Shown: positions 34,831 through 45,700, counted from the first letter of the stretch. The stretch is 64,000 nt of DNA from Thermococcus sp. M36 (GCF_012027355.1 NZ_SNUH01000001.1:1240001-1304000); one strand, 5' to 3'. Numbers and translations: made by a program. Notes: generated by a model not told the origin, from the letters alone.

Positions 34831-35226
34831 ATGGGATTGTTTGACAGCCTTAAAAAGAAGAGCGAAAAGCCCAGGAGGAAGCCGCCTGCGGTCATTAAAA
34901 AGGATGTTGCTCCCAGGCATGACATCGATGTCGTCCCTCTTGAGGAGGATGTTCTTGCTAAGGAGATAGTTAAGCCCCAGATTAGGTACCTCAAGAAAAT
35001 CGTCGTCACCAGCTATGCAGACCTTGAGCGCATATCGGAGGAGCTTCAGAACGGCAATATACTGCTGGTGGATCTCACTCCCCTTGAAGTCAAGCCGGAC
35101 GTCCTTGAGAAGGTGGCTGAGCAGATTAAGGGCATAGTCAGCGCCCTCGACGGTCAGGCCGCTAAAATCTGCAAGCACGAGATAAAACTCATCCTCGTTC
35201 CGTCGGACATAAGGATAGCCAAGTGA
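34831..35226 (+). CDS. SepF-like cell division protein
   Basis: 131 residues. It opens MGLFDSLKKKSEK, an amphipathic membrane-targeting sequence, then a basic Pro linker and a compact SepF-type alpha/beta domain (VVTSYADLERISEELQNGNILLVDLTPLE). Archaeal SepF anchors FtsZ to the membrane at the division ring. GATATAAA at 34772-34779 is the promoter and GGGGGGAA precedes the ATG. It stands alone, which is usual. Confidence 0.85.
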   Translation: MGLFDSLKKKSEKPRRKPPAVIKKDVAPRHDIDVVPLEEDVLAKEIVKPQIRYLKKIVVTSYADLERISEELQNGNILLVDLTPLEVKPDVLEKVAEQIKGIVSALDGQAAKICKHEIKLILVPSDIRIAK

Positions 35227-35296
35227 CGGCCTTTCTTTTCTCGCCCTTACCATGATTTTATAAAGGGTCCATGTGCTCTATTTTTCGGTGGTGAGA

Positions 35297-35926
35297 ATGG
35301 TGGGTAGCGGTGAGAATGCAAACCTTGAAGGCATCCAGGTCATTCCGCTCGGTGACTGCCCTATCTGCGGGGGAAAGGGGACCCTCAAGGTTCTCCAGCA
35401 TGTCCACGACATCCCCTACTTCGGGAAGGTCATGGAGAGCACGATAATCTGCGAGAAATGCGGGTATAGAAACGCTGACGTCATGATGCTCGAAGACAGG
35501 CCACCGAAGCTCTACACAGTTAGAGTCGAGGAGGAGAGGGATCTCTTCACCCGCGTTGTCAGGAGCAAGAGCGGAACCATCGAGCTGGACGAGATAGGCG
35601 TCAAGATAGAGCCAGGCCCTGCGGCGGAGGGCTTCGTCAGCAACGTGGAGGGAGTCCTTGAGAGGGTCAGGGAGACCATTCTAATGGCCAGGCATTTCAG
35701 GGAGCAGGAGGGGGACGAGGAGGCCGTGAGACGGGCGGACGAGATACTGAAGTATATCGAGGAGGTTAAGGCAGGGAAAAAACCCCTTACTGTCAGGATA
35801 ATGGATCCCCTGGGGAACAGCGCCCTGGTAGGTGACAAGGTAAAGAGCCGGCTCCTGACGAAGGAGGAAATAGACTCACTGAGCCTCGGGCCGTACGTTA
35901 AGGTCGAGCCGGAGAACGAACGCTGA
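35297..35926 (+). CDS. ZPR1-type zinc finger protein
   Basis: 209 residues. One ZPR1 unit: zinc ribbon with CPICGGKGTL and CEKCGYRNADV about 33 residues later, followed by the beta-helical part (RVEEERDLFTRVVRSKSGTIELDEIGVKIEPGP). ZPR1 proteins bind translation elongation factor 1A and may act as its chaperone; the archaeal role is little known. GGTGGTGAGA before ATG 35297 gives this start rather than the open frame from 35273. Confidence 0.85.
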   Translation: MVGSGENANLEGIQVIPLGDCPICGGKGTLKVLQHVHDIPYFGKVMESTIICEKCGYRNADVMMLEDRPPKLYTVRVEEERDLFTRVVRSKSGTIELDEIGVKIEPGPAAEGFVSNVEGVLERVRETILMARHFREQEGDEEAVRRADEILKYIEEVKAGKKPLTVRIMDPLGNSALVGDKVKSRLLTKEEIDSLSLGPYVKVEPENER

Positions 35927-35928
35927 GG

Positions 35929-36453
35929 TCAGAGATAGATGGCCTCCCTCGCCAGGAGGTCCTCTATCAGGTTCTTGACCCACTCCTTTCTCGTCTTTCT
36001 TGACAGGTGTATTATGCCCTCGACTTGGACCCCGTAGCGCTCCCTCATCTCCTCCCTGCTCATCGGCTCTTTGAAGAGGAAAGGCCTCTCTATTGTGAAG
36101 GCGTAGCCGTAGTCCTTTATGTACTCCCCCAGCCACTTCTTCCCGTTTTCGCCGTGAACCAGCGTTAGACCGCTCGTATCTTTCGTCATTTCCCAGAGCG
36201 TGTTGAGGTCTGCCTTCATGACCTCCCCCACCTCAAAGCCCCCCGCTATCGTCCCCCGCTTTGTCAGCGTCTGCTCCTCATGGAGGCCGAGCCTTCTGAG
36301 CGTGTCGCGGAGCTCATAAGGATTTCCGCGGGCGACGTAGAGGAAAACGGTATCCCCCTCACCGAATGCTCTAGCCTTCCTCAGCTCTACCGTCTTCAGC
36401 CCCCGGAATATCAGCTCCGCGTAGACTTGGTGGAGCGCTATTACATGTTCCAT
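35929..36453 (-). CDS. ASCH/PUA-like domain protein
   Basis: 174 residues. The N-terminal half has AELIFRGLKTVELRKARAF and GDTVFLYVARGN, the pattern of an ASCH (PUA-related) beta barrel that binds RNA. The C-terminal half is helical with VEGIIHLSRKTRKEWVKNL. The biological target is unknown. It is convergent with the ZPR1 gene, with two bases between stops. Confidence 0.65.
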   Translation of the reverse strand: MEHVIALHQVYAELIFRGLKTVELRKARAFGEGDTVFLYVARGNPYELRDTLRRLGLHEEQTLTKRGTIAGGFEVGEVMKADLNTLWEMTKDTSGLTLVHGENGKKWLGEYIKDYGYAFTIERPFLFKEPMSREEMRERYGVQVEGIIHLSRKTRKEWVKNLIEDLLAREAIYL

Positions 36454-36500
36454 CCTCTCACCAGCGCTAAGGCCATCCGCTGGGATTAAAAAAGTTTAGG

Positions 36501-37502
36501 TCAGAGCCGTAGGGATGCCTTTATGATGTCGCTCACCACGCCGCTGGCGGTCTCCTTCAGTCCGGCCCCCGCCCCTTTGATGAGCAGTTCTCCGAGCAGG
36601 TCGGTCTTTATTACCGCGGCGTTCTCGTGACTCCCAACCGCTAGAGGGCTTTCAAGGGGTACCTCCTTAGGTTCAACTGTGACCTCTCCCCTCTCCACCG
36701 TCGCGACGAGCCTTACCGTCTTTCCCTTCGCCCTCGCCCTCCGGACTTCATCCGGGGTCACTTCGGCTATGCCCCTCACACGGACCTCGTCGAAGGTTAC
36801 CGGCGAGAAGGCGACGCAGTGAAGTATCGTTGCTTTGTACCCCGCGTCTATCCCGAGGATATCTCCGCTCGGGTCTCTCTCGGCTATCCCGAGAGCCTGG
36901 GCCTCTCTGAGGGCATCCTCGAAGTTCAGCCCCACCTCCATCCTGCTGAGGATGAACGTCGTGGTTGCGTTGAGGACGGCATCAATTCTCTCGACAGCGT
37001 CCCCCAGCAGGTTCTCGCGGAGGAGGCCTATCACCGGCGTCCCAGCCATCACAGTTGCCTCGAACAGGTAGGGGACGTCTCTCCTCTCCGCCTCCTTGGT
37101 CAGCTCGGCGTAGTGGAAAGCCAGAGGAGGCTTGTTGCTTGTAATGACCCCCTTCCCCTCCCTCAGGGCCGCAAGGTGCCACCTCCAGGCGTTCCTGTCG
37201 TTGGTAACGTCTATAACGACGTCGGCGTCGATCTCCCTAACCGCTTCGTCGGGTGTGAAGTTGTAGACCTCGTAGTCGTTCGTCCATGCCGATAGCTTTC
37301 CGAAGTTCTCCCTGATTATGAGTGCCTCCCTGAGGTCTATGCCCTCGGGAAGCCAGACGACCCCGCTGGTATCGGCTATGCTTACGACCTTGAATTCCAC
37401 ACCGTATTTCTCGCGGAAGAACACTCCCTTCTCCAGCAAAACCCGTGAGACGGCCTTTCCAACGTTCCCAAAACCAAAGAGCGAGAGTTTTATCTCCTTC
37501 AC
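36501..37502 (-). CDS. hom: Homoserine dehydrogenase
   Basis: 333 residues. Converts aspartate semialdehyde to homoserine with NAD(P)H in threonine and methionine synthesis. The Rossmann start KLSLFGFGNVGKAVSRVLL and the catalytic region KPPLAFHYAEL...ATVMAGTPVIGLLRENL are typical; there is no C-terminal ACT domain, so allosteric control by threonine is not expected. GTG 37502 follows GGTGGTGTCT; an earlier GTG at 37514 is possible. The closing NEN-type loop GSHENAAVI is conserved in the family. Confidence 0.9.
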   Translation of the reverse strand: MKEIKLSLFGFGNVGKAVSRVLLEKGVFFREKYGVEFKVVSIADTSGVVWLPEGIDLREALIIRENFGKLSAWTNDYEVYNFTPDEAVREIDADVVIDVTNDRNAWRWHLAALREGKGVITSNKPPLAFHYAELTKEAERRDVPYLFEATVMAGTPVIGLLRENLLGDAVERIDAVLNATTTFILSRMEVGLNFEDALREAQALGIAERDPSGDILGIDAGYKATILHCVAFSPVTFDEVRVRGIAEVTPDEVRRARAKGKTVRLVATVERGEVTVEPKEVPLESPLAVGSHENAAVIKTDLLGELLIKGAGAGLKETASGVVSDIIKASLRL

Positions 37503-37546
37503 AGACACCACCACTTAAGAATGGAAGAAGAGGGACTTAAAAACGC

Positions 37547-38392
37547 TCACTTATTGAGTATAACCCTTATGATGTCCATATCCCTGATGATGCCCACCAG
37601 CTCGCCCTCGCCCCTGATGACTGGGAGCTGCTCGATGTGGTACTGCACCATCTTCTGGGCGACGTCGTAGACGCTCATGTGCGGCGTCGCAACGACGAGA
37701 TCCCGGTTCATTATCTCTGCCACCGGCTTCTTGGGGAGCTGGAGCTCTGCCTTCTCAAAGAGGAGCGTCGGGTTGCTCTCGAGTATCCAGTCCTCCTCGC
37801 TCGACGCGGAAAGTGCAGTCTGCCTCATGACCCTTATGACCTCACTGTCCTTGAGCAGGTCAGTTTCGTCGACCATCCCCACGAGGTTCCCGTCGTCATC
37901 TATAACGGGAATGGCCATTGCATTGCAGAGCAGGAGTGCCTTGAGGGCTGCCTTGAGGGGAGTGCCCTGCCAGACGAGCCCGACGTTTTTCTGGTAGTAC
38001 TTCTCTATCGTGACATTCTTCAGCTTCTCGTTTTTGGCCAGGTAGCGCCTCACGATGTCCCCCACTGTGAGTATGCCCAGAACCCTGTTCTCGTCGTCAA
38101 CAACAACGACGCGCCTGTAGTCCATTTCAAGCATTGCCCGAACAGCTTTTTTGAGGTCATCGTTGGGCCTGACTGTGGGGACCTCCCTCCGTATCAGCAT
38201 CGCGAGCTGCTCCTCGTCCGGACGGAGCAGAACCCTCTTTATGCTTATTATCCCAACGAGGGCTTTTGTGTTCTTGTTGATGACCGGGAATGACCTTACC
38301 TTATGCTTTTTGAAGAGTTCAAGGGCGTACTCCCTCGTTGCAGGGAGTTCCACCACAACTGGATCCGGAGTCATAAGGGTCTTCACACGCAT
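37547..38392 (-). CDS. Four-CBS-domain protein
   Basis: 281 residues made of four CBS motifs in two Bateman modules: VKTLMTPDPVVVELPATREYA, REVPTVRPNDDLKKAVRAM, the degenerate third near KNVGLVWQGTPLKAALKAL, and VAEIMNRDLVVATPHMSVYD. Such stand-alone proteins bind adenine nucleotides and usually regulate enzymes or channels; the partner is not evident. GGTGGTGAGGGAA precedes ATG 38392. No fused catalytic domain. Confidence 0.88.
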   Translation of the reverse strand: MRVKTLMTPDPVVVELPATREYALELFKKHKVRSFPVINKNTKALVGIISIKRVLLRPDEEQLAMLIRREVPTVRPNDDLKKAVRAMLEMDYRRVVVVDDENRVLGILTVGDIVRRYLAKNEKLKNVTIEKYYQKNVGLVWQGTPLKAALKALLLCNAMAIPVIDDDGNLVGMVDETDLLKDSEVIRVMRQTALSASSEEDWILESNPTLLFEKAELQLPKKPVAEIMNRDLVVATPHMSVYDVAQKMVQYHIEQLPVIRGEGELVGIIRDMDIIRVILNK

Positions 38393-38476
38393 TTCCCTCA
38401 CCACCGCTTTAAGTTAAAGGGCCCTTCTCCTATTTTAAGCTTTTCATTAAAGAATTGACAAAAAAGTTGGTGGGCA

Positions 38477-39682
38477 TCAGCCCAGAACGGAGAGCAGAAC
38501 CCCTGCCGCGACTGCCGTACCTATCACCCCAGCGACGTTCGGTCCCATGGCGTGCATCAGGAGGAAGTTTCCGGGATCCTCCTCGCTGGCCATCCTCTGG
38601 ACGACGCGCGCGCTCATAGGCACGGCCGAGACTCCCGCGGCACCTATCATCGGGTTTATCTTGCCTCCGGAGAGCTTCATCATGAGCTTTCCGAGGAGCA
38701 CTCCTCCGGCCGTGGCGCTGGCAAAGGCGACTATTCCGAGTCCAAGGATCATGAGGGTCTGTGCTGTGAGGAAGCTGTCAGCACGCATGGTTGAGCCGAC
38801 GCCTAGTCCGAGGAAAATTGTGACTATGTTCATGAGTTCCTCCTGGGCTGCTTTGCTGAGCCTCTCGACGACGCCGCTCTCCCTGAAGAGGTTTCCTATC
38901 ATGAGCATCCCGACGAGCGGTGCGGCCGTGGGGACGAGGAGGGCTATGACTATCATGCTGACGATCGGGAAGAGTATCTTCTCCCTCTTTGAGACCGGCC
39001 TGAGCTGCTCCATGCGTATTCTCCTCTCCTCCCTGGTGGTTAGTGCCCTGATGACCGGCGGCTGGATCAGGGGGACAAGGCTCATGTAGCTGTATGCGGC
39101 AACTGCCGTCGCACCCAGGATGTGCGGCGCGAGCTTCGTTGTGAGGTATATCGTCGTCGGTCCATCGGCGCCACCGATGATACCTATCGAAGCCGCCTCG
39201 GGGAGTGTGAACCCGAGGGCAATAGCAGTCAGCATGGCGATAAAAACACCTATCTGGGCCGCGGCCCCGAGGAGGGCCGTTTTGGGGTCGGCTATCATCG
39301 GCCCGAAGTCGGTCATTGCCCCGAGGCCGAAGAATATCAGGAGCGGCACTATCTCCGTCTTAATGAGCAGGTAGTATATCAGGTCAAAGAGCCCGGGCGG
39401 GCCGTACTGCTGGTTGAGATATGCCATGGTGCTGAATATGTTATCCTCCATCCCCGCAGGGAGCTGGGGTGCCACCGGCCAGTTGACGAGGTGGCTCAGC
39501 GGGAGGTTTACCAGAACCGCGCTGATGCCTATCGGGAGGAGGAGCAGCGGCTCCATCTCGTATCTGACGGCCAGGTATACGAGGGCCAGGCCGACGGCTA
39601 TCATTATTACGTTCCCAAGGGTGAGGTTGAGGAGCCCCATGTGTTCGAAGAAGTCTATTATGGCCTGCTCCAGTCCAGCCAT
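38477..39682 (-). CDS. mmdB: Na+-pumping decarboxylase beta subunit (membrane)
   Basis: 401 residues with about nine membrane helices. This is the decarboxylase/Na+ pump of the oxaloacetate/methylmalonyl-CoA/glutaconyl-CoA family: the carboxyl group on biotin is released while Na+ is exported. Typical segments are [44 protein letters not shown], and [22 protein letters not shown] precedes ATG 39682. It is last of four genes with the alpha, gamma and biotin carrier proteins. Confidence 0.88.
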   Translation of the reverse strand: MAGLEQAIIDFFEHMGLLNLTLGNVIMIAVGLALVYLAVRYEMEPLLLLPIGISAVLVNLPLSHLVNWPVAPQLPAGMEDNIFSTMAYLNQQYGPPGLFDLIYYLLIKTEIVPLLIFFGLGAMTDFGPMIADPKTALLGAAAQIGVFIAMLTAIALGFTLPEAASIGIIGGADGPTTIYLTTKLAPHILGATAVAAYSYMSLVPLIQPPVIRALTTREERRIRMEQLRPVSKREKILFPIVSMIVIALLVPTAAPLVGMLMIGNLFRESGVVERLSKAAQEELMNIVTIFLGLGVGSTMRADSFLTAQTLMILGLGIVAFASATAGGVLLGKLMMKLSGGKINPMIGAAGVSAVPMSARVVQRMASEEDPGNFLLMHAMGPNVAGVIGTAVAAGVLLSVLG

Positions 39683-39688
39683 CACACA

Positions 39689-40147
39689 TCACCCGAGTTC
39701 TATTAGTGTTTGTCCGGTGTCTACGGTGTCGCCTTCTTTGACTAGGATTTTCTTTACGACTCCGTCCTTTGGTGCTGGTATCTCGTTCTCCATTTTCATT
39801 GCTTCGAGGATTAGGAGTCCCTGTCCGGTTTTGACGTTCTCGCCTTCTTTGACAAGGATCTTGAGGATTTTGCCGGGCATTGGGGCAGTGACGACACCCT
39901 CCCCAGCAACTGGAGCTGGAGCCGCAGGTGCACTTGGAACCGGCGCAGGGGATGGGGCCGAAGCGGCGGCCGGGGCAACCGGGGCCTGGACAGGAGCTGT
40001 GCTGAGGGCGCTCACGTCTATCCCGAGCCCCGTGGCCTCCACGGTGTAGGTTTTGTCCTCGAAGCTGACCTTGAACCTTCCTCCTGGGAGTTCTTCAACA
40101 TCCACCTCGTACTCAACACCGTCAACGATGACCCTAACCTTTGCCAT
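39689..40147 (-). CDS. mmdC: Biotin carboxyl carrier subunit
   Basis: 152 residues. An N-terminal strand-rich part, a flexible Ala/Pro linker of about 35 residues (APVAPAAASAPSPAPVPS and on), and a C-terminal biotinyl domain with LEAMKMENEI, the Lys being biotinylated. The carrier shuttles CO2 from the carboxyltransferase to the membrane pump. It lies between gamma and beta subunit genes; ATG 40147 overlaps the end of the gamma gene region by a few bases. Confidence 0.93.
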   Translation of the reverse strand: MAKVRVIVDGVEYEVDVEELPGGRFKVSFEDKTYTVEATGLGIDVSALSTAPVQAPVAPAAASAPSPAPVPSAPAAPAPVAGEGVVTAPMPGKILKILVKEGENVKTGQGLLILEAMKMENEIPAPKDGVVKKILVKEGDTVDTGQTLIELG

Positions 40148-40149
40148 TT

Positions 40150-40533
40150 TTACCACTTCCCTATTCCGTAGTTGAAGTCCTCAACCTCTTCCATTGATGA
40201 CTGGACGCCGTAAAGGCGCCAGGCGTCTGAAACTTTCCTCCTGAACGGCAGGGGTCTGAGCTGTGAGGCCCTTTCCGCGGTGTATGCCAGCACCGCCGCG
40301 GTTATGATTGCGAGGTCCCTCGGGGGTATGGCGGGTTTCTCTTCCGCTGTCTCTCCGGCCTCTTTCGGGGCTGGAGCAGGCTCCCAGGCCTCTTCCCTCT
40401 CTATCAACCTCCTCTCCAGCCAGCCGACGAAGTGGAGCACCAAAGCTAAAATTGTGAGGACGGCGAAGACCACCGTCACTCCGAGGGCCGTTATGTTGAG
40501 GCCCTCTATGAACTCGGCCGCAGACACCATCAT
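40150..40533 (-). CDS. Decarboxylase gamma subunit (OadG-like)
   Basis: 127 residues. One N-terminal membrane helix (ITALGVTVVFAVLTILALVLHFVGW), an acidic Pro/Glu linker, and a C-terminal region that docks to the alpha subunit; the order matches OadG/MmdD-type subunits. GAGGTGTGA precedes ATG 40533. Its start lies 8 bases beyond the carboxyltransferase stop, consistent with an operon. Confidence 0.8.
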   Translation of the reverse strand: MMVSAAEFIEGLNITALGVTVVFAVLTILALVLHFVGWLERRLIEREEAWEPAPAPKEAGETAEEKPAIPPRDLAIITAAVLAYTAERASQLRPLPFRRKVSDAWRLYGVQSSMEEVEDFNYGIGKW

Positions 40534-40540
40534 TCACACC

Positions 40541-42109
40541 TCACAGCGGTATGTTGCCGTGCTTCTTCGGCGGGAGCTTGACGCGCTTGCTCTCCATTGC
40601 CTCAAGGGCCATTATCACCTTCGCCCTGGTCTCAGCGGGGTCAATGACGTCGTCGATGTAGCCCCTCGCAGCCGCGACGTACGGGTTAGCAAACCTTTCA
40701 CGGTACTCCTGTATCTTCTTCTGTCTGACCTCCTCCGGGTTCTCGGCTGCGGCTATCTCCTTCCTGAAGATGATGTTGGCCGCTCCCTCCGGCCCCATGA
40801 CGGCTATCTCCGCCGTCGGCCAGGCGAAGACGAAGTCCGCTCCGAGGTGCTTGCTTCCCATGGCGAGGTACGCTCCACCGTAAGCCTTCCTGAGTATCAC
40901 GGTCACCATCGGGACGGTCGCTTCCGCGTAGGCGTAGAGGACTTTAGCCCCGTGCCTGATAATTCCGCCGTACTCCTGCTGGGTTCCCGGGAGGTAGCCC
41001 GGAACGTCAACTAGGGTGACTATCGGGATGTTGAATGCGTCACAGGTTCTTACAAAGCGCGCTATCTTGTCGGAGCTGTCTATGTCCAGGACGCCCGCGA
41101 AGTGTATCGGGTTGTTGGCGACTATACCGACGGTCTGACCGTTCATCCTAGCAAAGCCGACGACGGCGTTTGGTGCAAAGTACGGGAGGATCTCAAGGAA
41201 GTCCGGGTTGCCGTTCTCATCGCGGTCGACTATCTCGTAGATTACCTGCCTCACGTCGTAGCCCTTGTTCGGGTCGTCCGGGACGATGGAGTAGAGGTTC
41301 TCGGTCTTCCTGAAGGGCAGGTCGTTCGTCTTAACCCTCGGCGGTTTCTCCATGTTGTTGGACGGGAGGTAACTTATGAGCCTCCTTATGAGTGCCAGAA
41401 CCTCCTCATCGCTCTTTCCGACAAGGTGGGCTTGGCCAGAACGCTGGGCGTGAATCATGGCACCGCCGAGCTGTATTGGCGTGACCTCGACACCTGTCAC
41501 AGCCTTGACGACCTGCGGACCTGTGATGAACATGAAGCTCGCAGGGTTGTCCACCATGAGGATGAAGTCTCCTATCGCCGGGCTGTATACGGCTCCACCG
41601 GCACAGGGGCCCATTATCGCGGTTATCTGCGGAACGACACCGCTGAGGATGGTGTTCATCTTAAAGATCTCGCCGTAGCCCTTGAGTGAGTCAACGCCCT
41701 CCTGTATCCTTGCTCCTCCTGAGTCGTTGAGGCCTATTACCGGTGCCCCGGCTTCGAGGGCAAGCTCCATAACGCGCTTTATCTTCGCCGCGTGCATCTC
41801 GCCGAGGGAACCTCCCATGACGGTGAAGTCTTGGGCATAGACGAAGACCAAGCGACCGTCTATGGTTCCGTAACCGGTTATAACACCGTCAGCTGGAAGC
41901 TCCTTCTTGTCGAGCCCGAACTCTGTTCCGCGGTGCTTGACGAATGCGCCTATCTCGACGAAGCTCCCTGGATCAAGGAGCTTTTCGATCCTCTCGCGAG
42001 CGGTGAGCTTGCCCTTGGCGTGCTGTTTTTCAACAGCTTTTTCCCCACCCATCTCCAGAATCTTCCTTTTCCTCTCGTACAGGTCGTTAACCTTCTCTTC
42101 CATGCTCAT
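40541..42109 (-). CDS. mmdA: Acyl-CoA carboxyltransferase (methylmalonyl-CoA decarboxylase alpha)
   Basis: 522 residues of crotonase-type carboxyltransferase. Landmarks are KGKLTARERIEKLLDPGSF, GLNDSGGARIQEGVDSL, ITAIMGPCAGGAVYSPA, and DVPGYLPGTQQEYGGIIRHG. It transfers carboxylate from an acyl-CoA (probably methylmalonyl-CoA) to biotin. Its neighbours are the Na+-pump subunits, so decarboxylation is more likely than ATP-driven carboxylation, and no biotin carboxylase gene lies here. GGGGGAG precedes ATG 42109. Confidence 0.9.
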   Translation of the reverse strand: MSMEEKVNDLYERKRKILEMGGEKAVEKQHAKGKLTARERIEKLLDPGSFVEIGAFVKHRGTEFGLDKKELPADGVITGYGTIDGRLVFVYAQDFTVMGGSLGEMHAAKIKRVMELALEAGAPVIGLNDSGGARIQEGVDSLKGYGEIFKMNTILSGVVPQITAIMGPCAGGAVYSPAIGDFILMVDNPASFMFITGPQVVKAVTGVEVTPIQLGGAMIHAQRSGQAHLVGKSDEEVLALIRRLISYLPSNNMEKPPRVKTNDLPFRKTENLYSIVPDDPNKGYDVRQVIYEIVDRDENGNPDFLEILPYFAPNAVVGFARMNGQTVGIVANNPIHFAGVLDIDSSDKIARFVRTCDAFNIPIVTLVDVPGYLPGTQQEYGGIIRHGAKVLYAYAEATVPMVTVILRKAYGGAYLAMGSKHLGADFVFAWPTAEIAVMGPEGAANIIFRKEIAAAENPEEVRQKKIQEYRERFANPYVAAARGYIDDVIDPAETRAKVIMALEAMESKRVKLPPKKHGNIPL

Positions 42110-42207
42110 GAGAACTCCCCCTGGTGTCTGAGAGTGTCGCCTACTTGTAGTTTGTAAAGTTTAAAAGAGTTTTTATCGGCTGGCAAATTTGGAAAAGAAA
42201 AAGGGTT

Positions 42208-42639
42208 TCAGAGGTGCTGGATTGGTGTCTCGGCACCACAGGCCTCACACTTCAGGAAGTGGAAGCGTCCACGTTTGGTGATCTTCGTGTCAGGGCTCCC
42301 ACAGACCGGACAGATGACGTAGTCTTTCAGATACTTCTTCATCTTGTTGGCTATGAGGTACGGGGTAAAGCGGCCCTGCAGGATAACGCGCCTGCCCTCC
42401 AGGCTTCCCGCAGTGGCGACCTCCCTCAGTATGAACTTGAGCAGGTGGTTGGGGTCGCGGTTCATGGCTTCGGCTATGTCCACGAAGTTCTCGATTATAG
42501 TTCTGTTGCCCGCGATCGTGACCACCGCCGCAGGAACCTCGAAACGGGAGGTGTGATGTTTGACGTTCTCCGGCAGCTCCTCGTAAGCCTTATCGAGTAA
42601 GCTCTCGAAATCATAAAAGTCAACCTTCCCCTCGCTCAC
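42208..42639 (-). CDS. Translation initiation factor aIF2 beta
   Basis: 143 residues. A short N-terminal helix that binds aIF2 gamma ([15 protein letters not shown]), an alpha-beta core ([24 protein letters not shown]), and a C-terminal zinc ribbon CPVCGSPDT...CEACGAE. It is part of the trimer that brings Met-tRNAi to the ribosome. GGAGGTGAGGAAA before GTG 42639 sets the start, giving [11 protein letters not shown]. It follows the MCM gene on the same strand. Confidence 0.92.
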   Translation of the reverse strand: MSEGKVDFYDFESLLDKAYEELPENVKHHTSRFEVPAAVVTIAGNRTIIENFVDIAEAMNRDPNHLLKFILREVATAGSLEGRRVILQGRFTPYLIANKMKKYLKDYVICPVCGSPDTKITKRGRFHFLKCEACGAETPIQHL

Positions 42640-42702
42640 TTTCCTCACCTCCAACTTAACTATCCAGAGGCGTTTATAACCTTTTGGAGTGGGAGGGAAA
42701 AA

Positions 42703-45700
42703 TCAGAGGACGCGGTAGAAACCTGCCCTCGGCTCGTATATTCTGGCGTCCCGTTTGAGGTCCGAGATGAGCTTCTTTATCTCCCCTTCTGATCCGAGCC
42801 CCGACTGCTTAGCGGCCTCTATCACCCGTTCCTCCGGTGCGCCGAACTCGCCCTCCCCTTCTAGGTTCTTGATTATGTCTATCATCTTCTCGATCTTGCT
42901 TATTTTCCTGGAGCTCTTGCCAACTTCAAGGATGGAGACGTCAAGTGCCCCCTCCTCGTCCACGGCTATCGTTTTGAGCATGTCCTCTATTATGGCTATG
43001 GCTGCCTTGGCGTCCTCTCTCGTGACGGTCTCGCTTAGCCTCATCCTCGCGTGGGCCTCACTTAGGCGGATGAGTGCCTCCAGCTGTCTTGCGGTGATAG
43101 GTATGGGCTGGAGTTCTTCGTCGTCTCCTTTCCTGCGGAGGCCCTTCCTCATTCTGACGTAGTAGCGCTTTATCTCCTCCATGGCTTCCCTGCTCAGGAC
43201 GGGATGGATGTTCTTCCTTGCGTAGGCTATGTACTTCCTGAGCAGGTCGTAGGGTATCTTCGGTGTGACTGCCTCCGCCTCACCCCTGCGAACCTTCAGT
43301 ATGTGTTCGGCTATGGCCCCATCTATCTTCTCGTCTGGCTCGTCTAGGAGTAGGAAGATCAAATCGAAACGGCTCAGCAGGGTCGGCGGCAGGTCGAGCT
43401 GCTCTGGGAGGGGCTTGTGGCGGTTGAAGCGGCCGTACTTGGGATTGGCGGCGGCTATGACGGTTGTCCTCGCGTTGAGCGTCGCAGTGATGCCAGCTTT
43501 GGAGATGCTGACGCTCTGCTGCTCAAGCGCCTCATGTATCGCGCTTCTGTCCCTGTCGCTCATCTTGTCAAATTCATCAATTAGTGCGAATCCGCCATCG
43601 GCGAGGACGAGAACACCAGCTTCGAGAACCCAGGAACCGGTGAACTCGTCGCGGACTGCTGCCGCCGTGTTGTGAACAACGAAGCCGTTGGCTATGAAGC
43701 TGTGGGAACCCTCAACCGTGAGGTCGTAGACGTACTCATGGGGGGAGGGGATTGTTTCAACTTTCTTGACCCTTTCCCACAGAATATCAGAGTATGCCAA
43801 GGATTTCAGGAATTCAAGTTTCTCTCTAACCTCCGACTCTTTGGCGATTACGTTGCTCAATAGCCATGCGAGTTCACTGTAGATCTTGGGGTCTCTCTCC
43901 GAGAGGATTTTTGCCACTTTTACAAGAAGTCCATAGGTTAGCTTTGGATTTCTATTCTCCCTGCGGAAAAGTTCGTAGAACTTTTTCGGTTCCATTCCGA
44001 GCTCTTCTGGCTTTACTACCCTGCCTATATTGAGTCTTAGCTCATTGGGGAGGGTTATTGGGATATCGGCTGTCTTTATCGCCTCTTCCAGGCTCTCCAC
44101 GACTCTGGTGAGGAGTCTCCTTGAGAACGTTTCCCGAGTTTCTATTGTTGCCCCTGTCTTTGAACCGTAAATATCGCCTGCGCTGATGCCGTAAAACTTC
44201 CGTATCTCCCTTACAATCTTTCCTACTCCAGGAATCACGTCGACGTTTGTGTCGCGCTTGGAGTTCTCCAGCGTTTCAATGAGTTTTTCCAGGCGTTTCC
44301 TCTTATCGGGGTGTCTGAACCCTATCTCCCTTGCAAAGCGGAGGGCATTTTCACCGTAAATCTTCAGCTCCCAGCGGTCATGTCTAGATACGACTTTCTT
44401 TCCATTTATCGTGCTCTCATATCTCCTTCTCTTCCTCTTGCGTAGGTGAGAGATGATACCGAAGCGAAGCAGTGCCAGCTGGAGCTTTCTCGCGAGCTTT
44501 TCACTCGTGGTATCGAACTCGATGTACGACGAGCCTTCCTTCCTCAGAACAACGTTCCCGTCACAGTCAAACAGTCCCCTTATGTACGCGGCAAGGACTT
44601 TCCTGGGGGCATTGAAAAGTCTCGGTGGGATGTCCAGTCTATTTGATTTAGGTGAAAGTGGAACACCTAGCTTTTCAAGGATGTGGGCGATCACCCTGGA
44701 GTGGAAGCGTACCGCAGGGGTTCTGCCATCCTGGGCGCTTTCCTTTGCTTCGATTCCAAAAAGCTCCCCTGTAAGTTCAATAAACTCTTTCCTCAGCTCG
44801 GTGTTGTCGTTTGAAAACCTTACGGAGACGCCCCATCCGGCCTTTGATACGTCTCCATCACCGGCGACTAATCCGGCAAAGTACGCCAGCCTTTCGTCAA
44901 CAACTTCGGGCAACTTAATTCTCGTACCGTCCTGAAGTGCTACCTCTGATGGTTTTATAGTTGTGATTTCCTCCCCGGCCAGTTCAACGAGCTTCCTGAG
45001 GTGCTTCATGGTGATGTTGCCGCGCGCTTTTTCGTTGACCCAGTTGTAGTAGAGCGTGCTTTCACTAACGCCCAGAGCCTTAGCCAGCTCCCTCTTGGTT
45101 ATTCCCTTCTCGGCAACGATTTTTTCAACCAGCCTTTTGACGTCTCCTTTTATTCCGTACAGAACCAGTTCATCGAGGTCTGAAACGAGTTCGATAACGT
45201 GAATGGGCGTTTCCCGTACTTTTAACTCCCTAACGGTGGCTATGTATGTTGACTTGGTAACGTCCTGTGCTTTTACCCATTCGAACCCGTTCTCTCCAAG
45301 GGTCAGGAGTTTCGTCTCAGGTGTCGTCACGAGACTCTTTCCAGTTGAGGTCGTTATCCTTATGAGCTTCTTTGGTGCTTTGAGCTTCCAGACCCTGCTT
45401 AAGGGAGCTTCCTTAACCCTCCCCCCTTCAATTGAGATGCTCTCCCCGAGATAAGGAGCGTGCTGGATTCCCTCCTCATATTTAATGGAACCAACTTCCC
45501 TCATCCAGCTCTCAGTCAGCTTTCCAATCTCAAACGCACCTGAGTCCGTAGTTACAATGGAGTCCGGAGCGACGCATAGACCGGCCGCCGAACTGCTCTT
45601 ACCGCTTGTATAAATCGCTCTTGGCGCCAAGTTGGCAACGTAGCGGAGAATTTGGCTGTTGTGGACGAAGATGTCGTTTGCAATGAAGTTGTGGTGCTCC

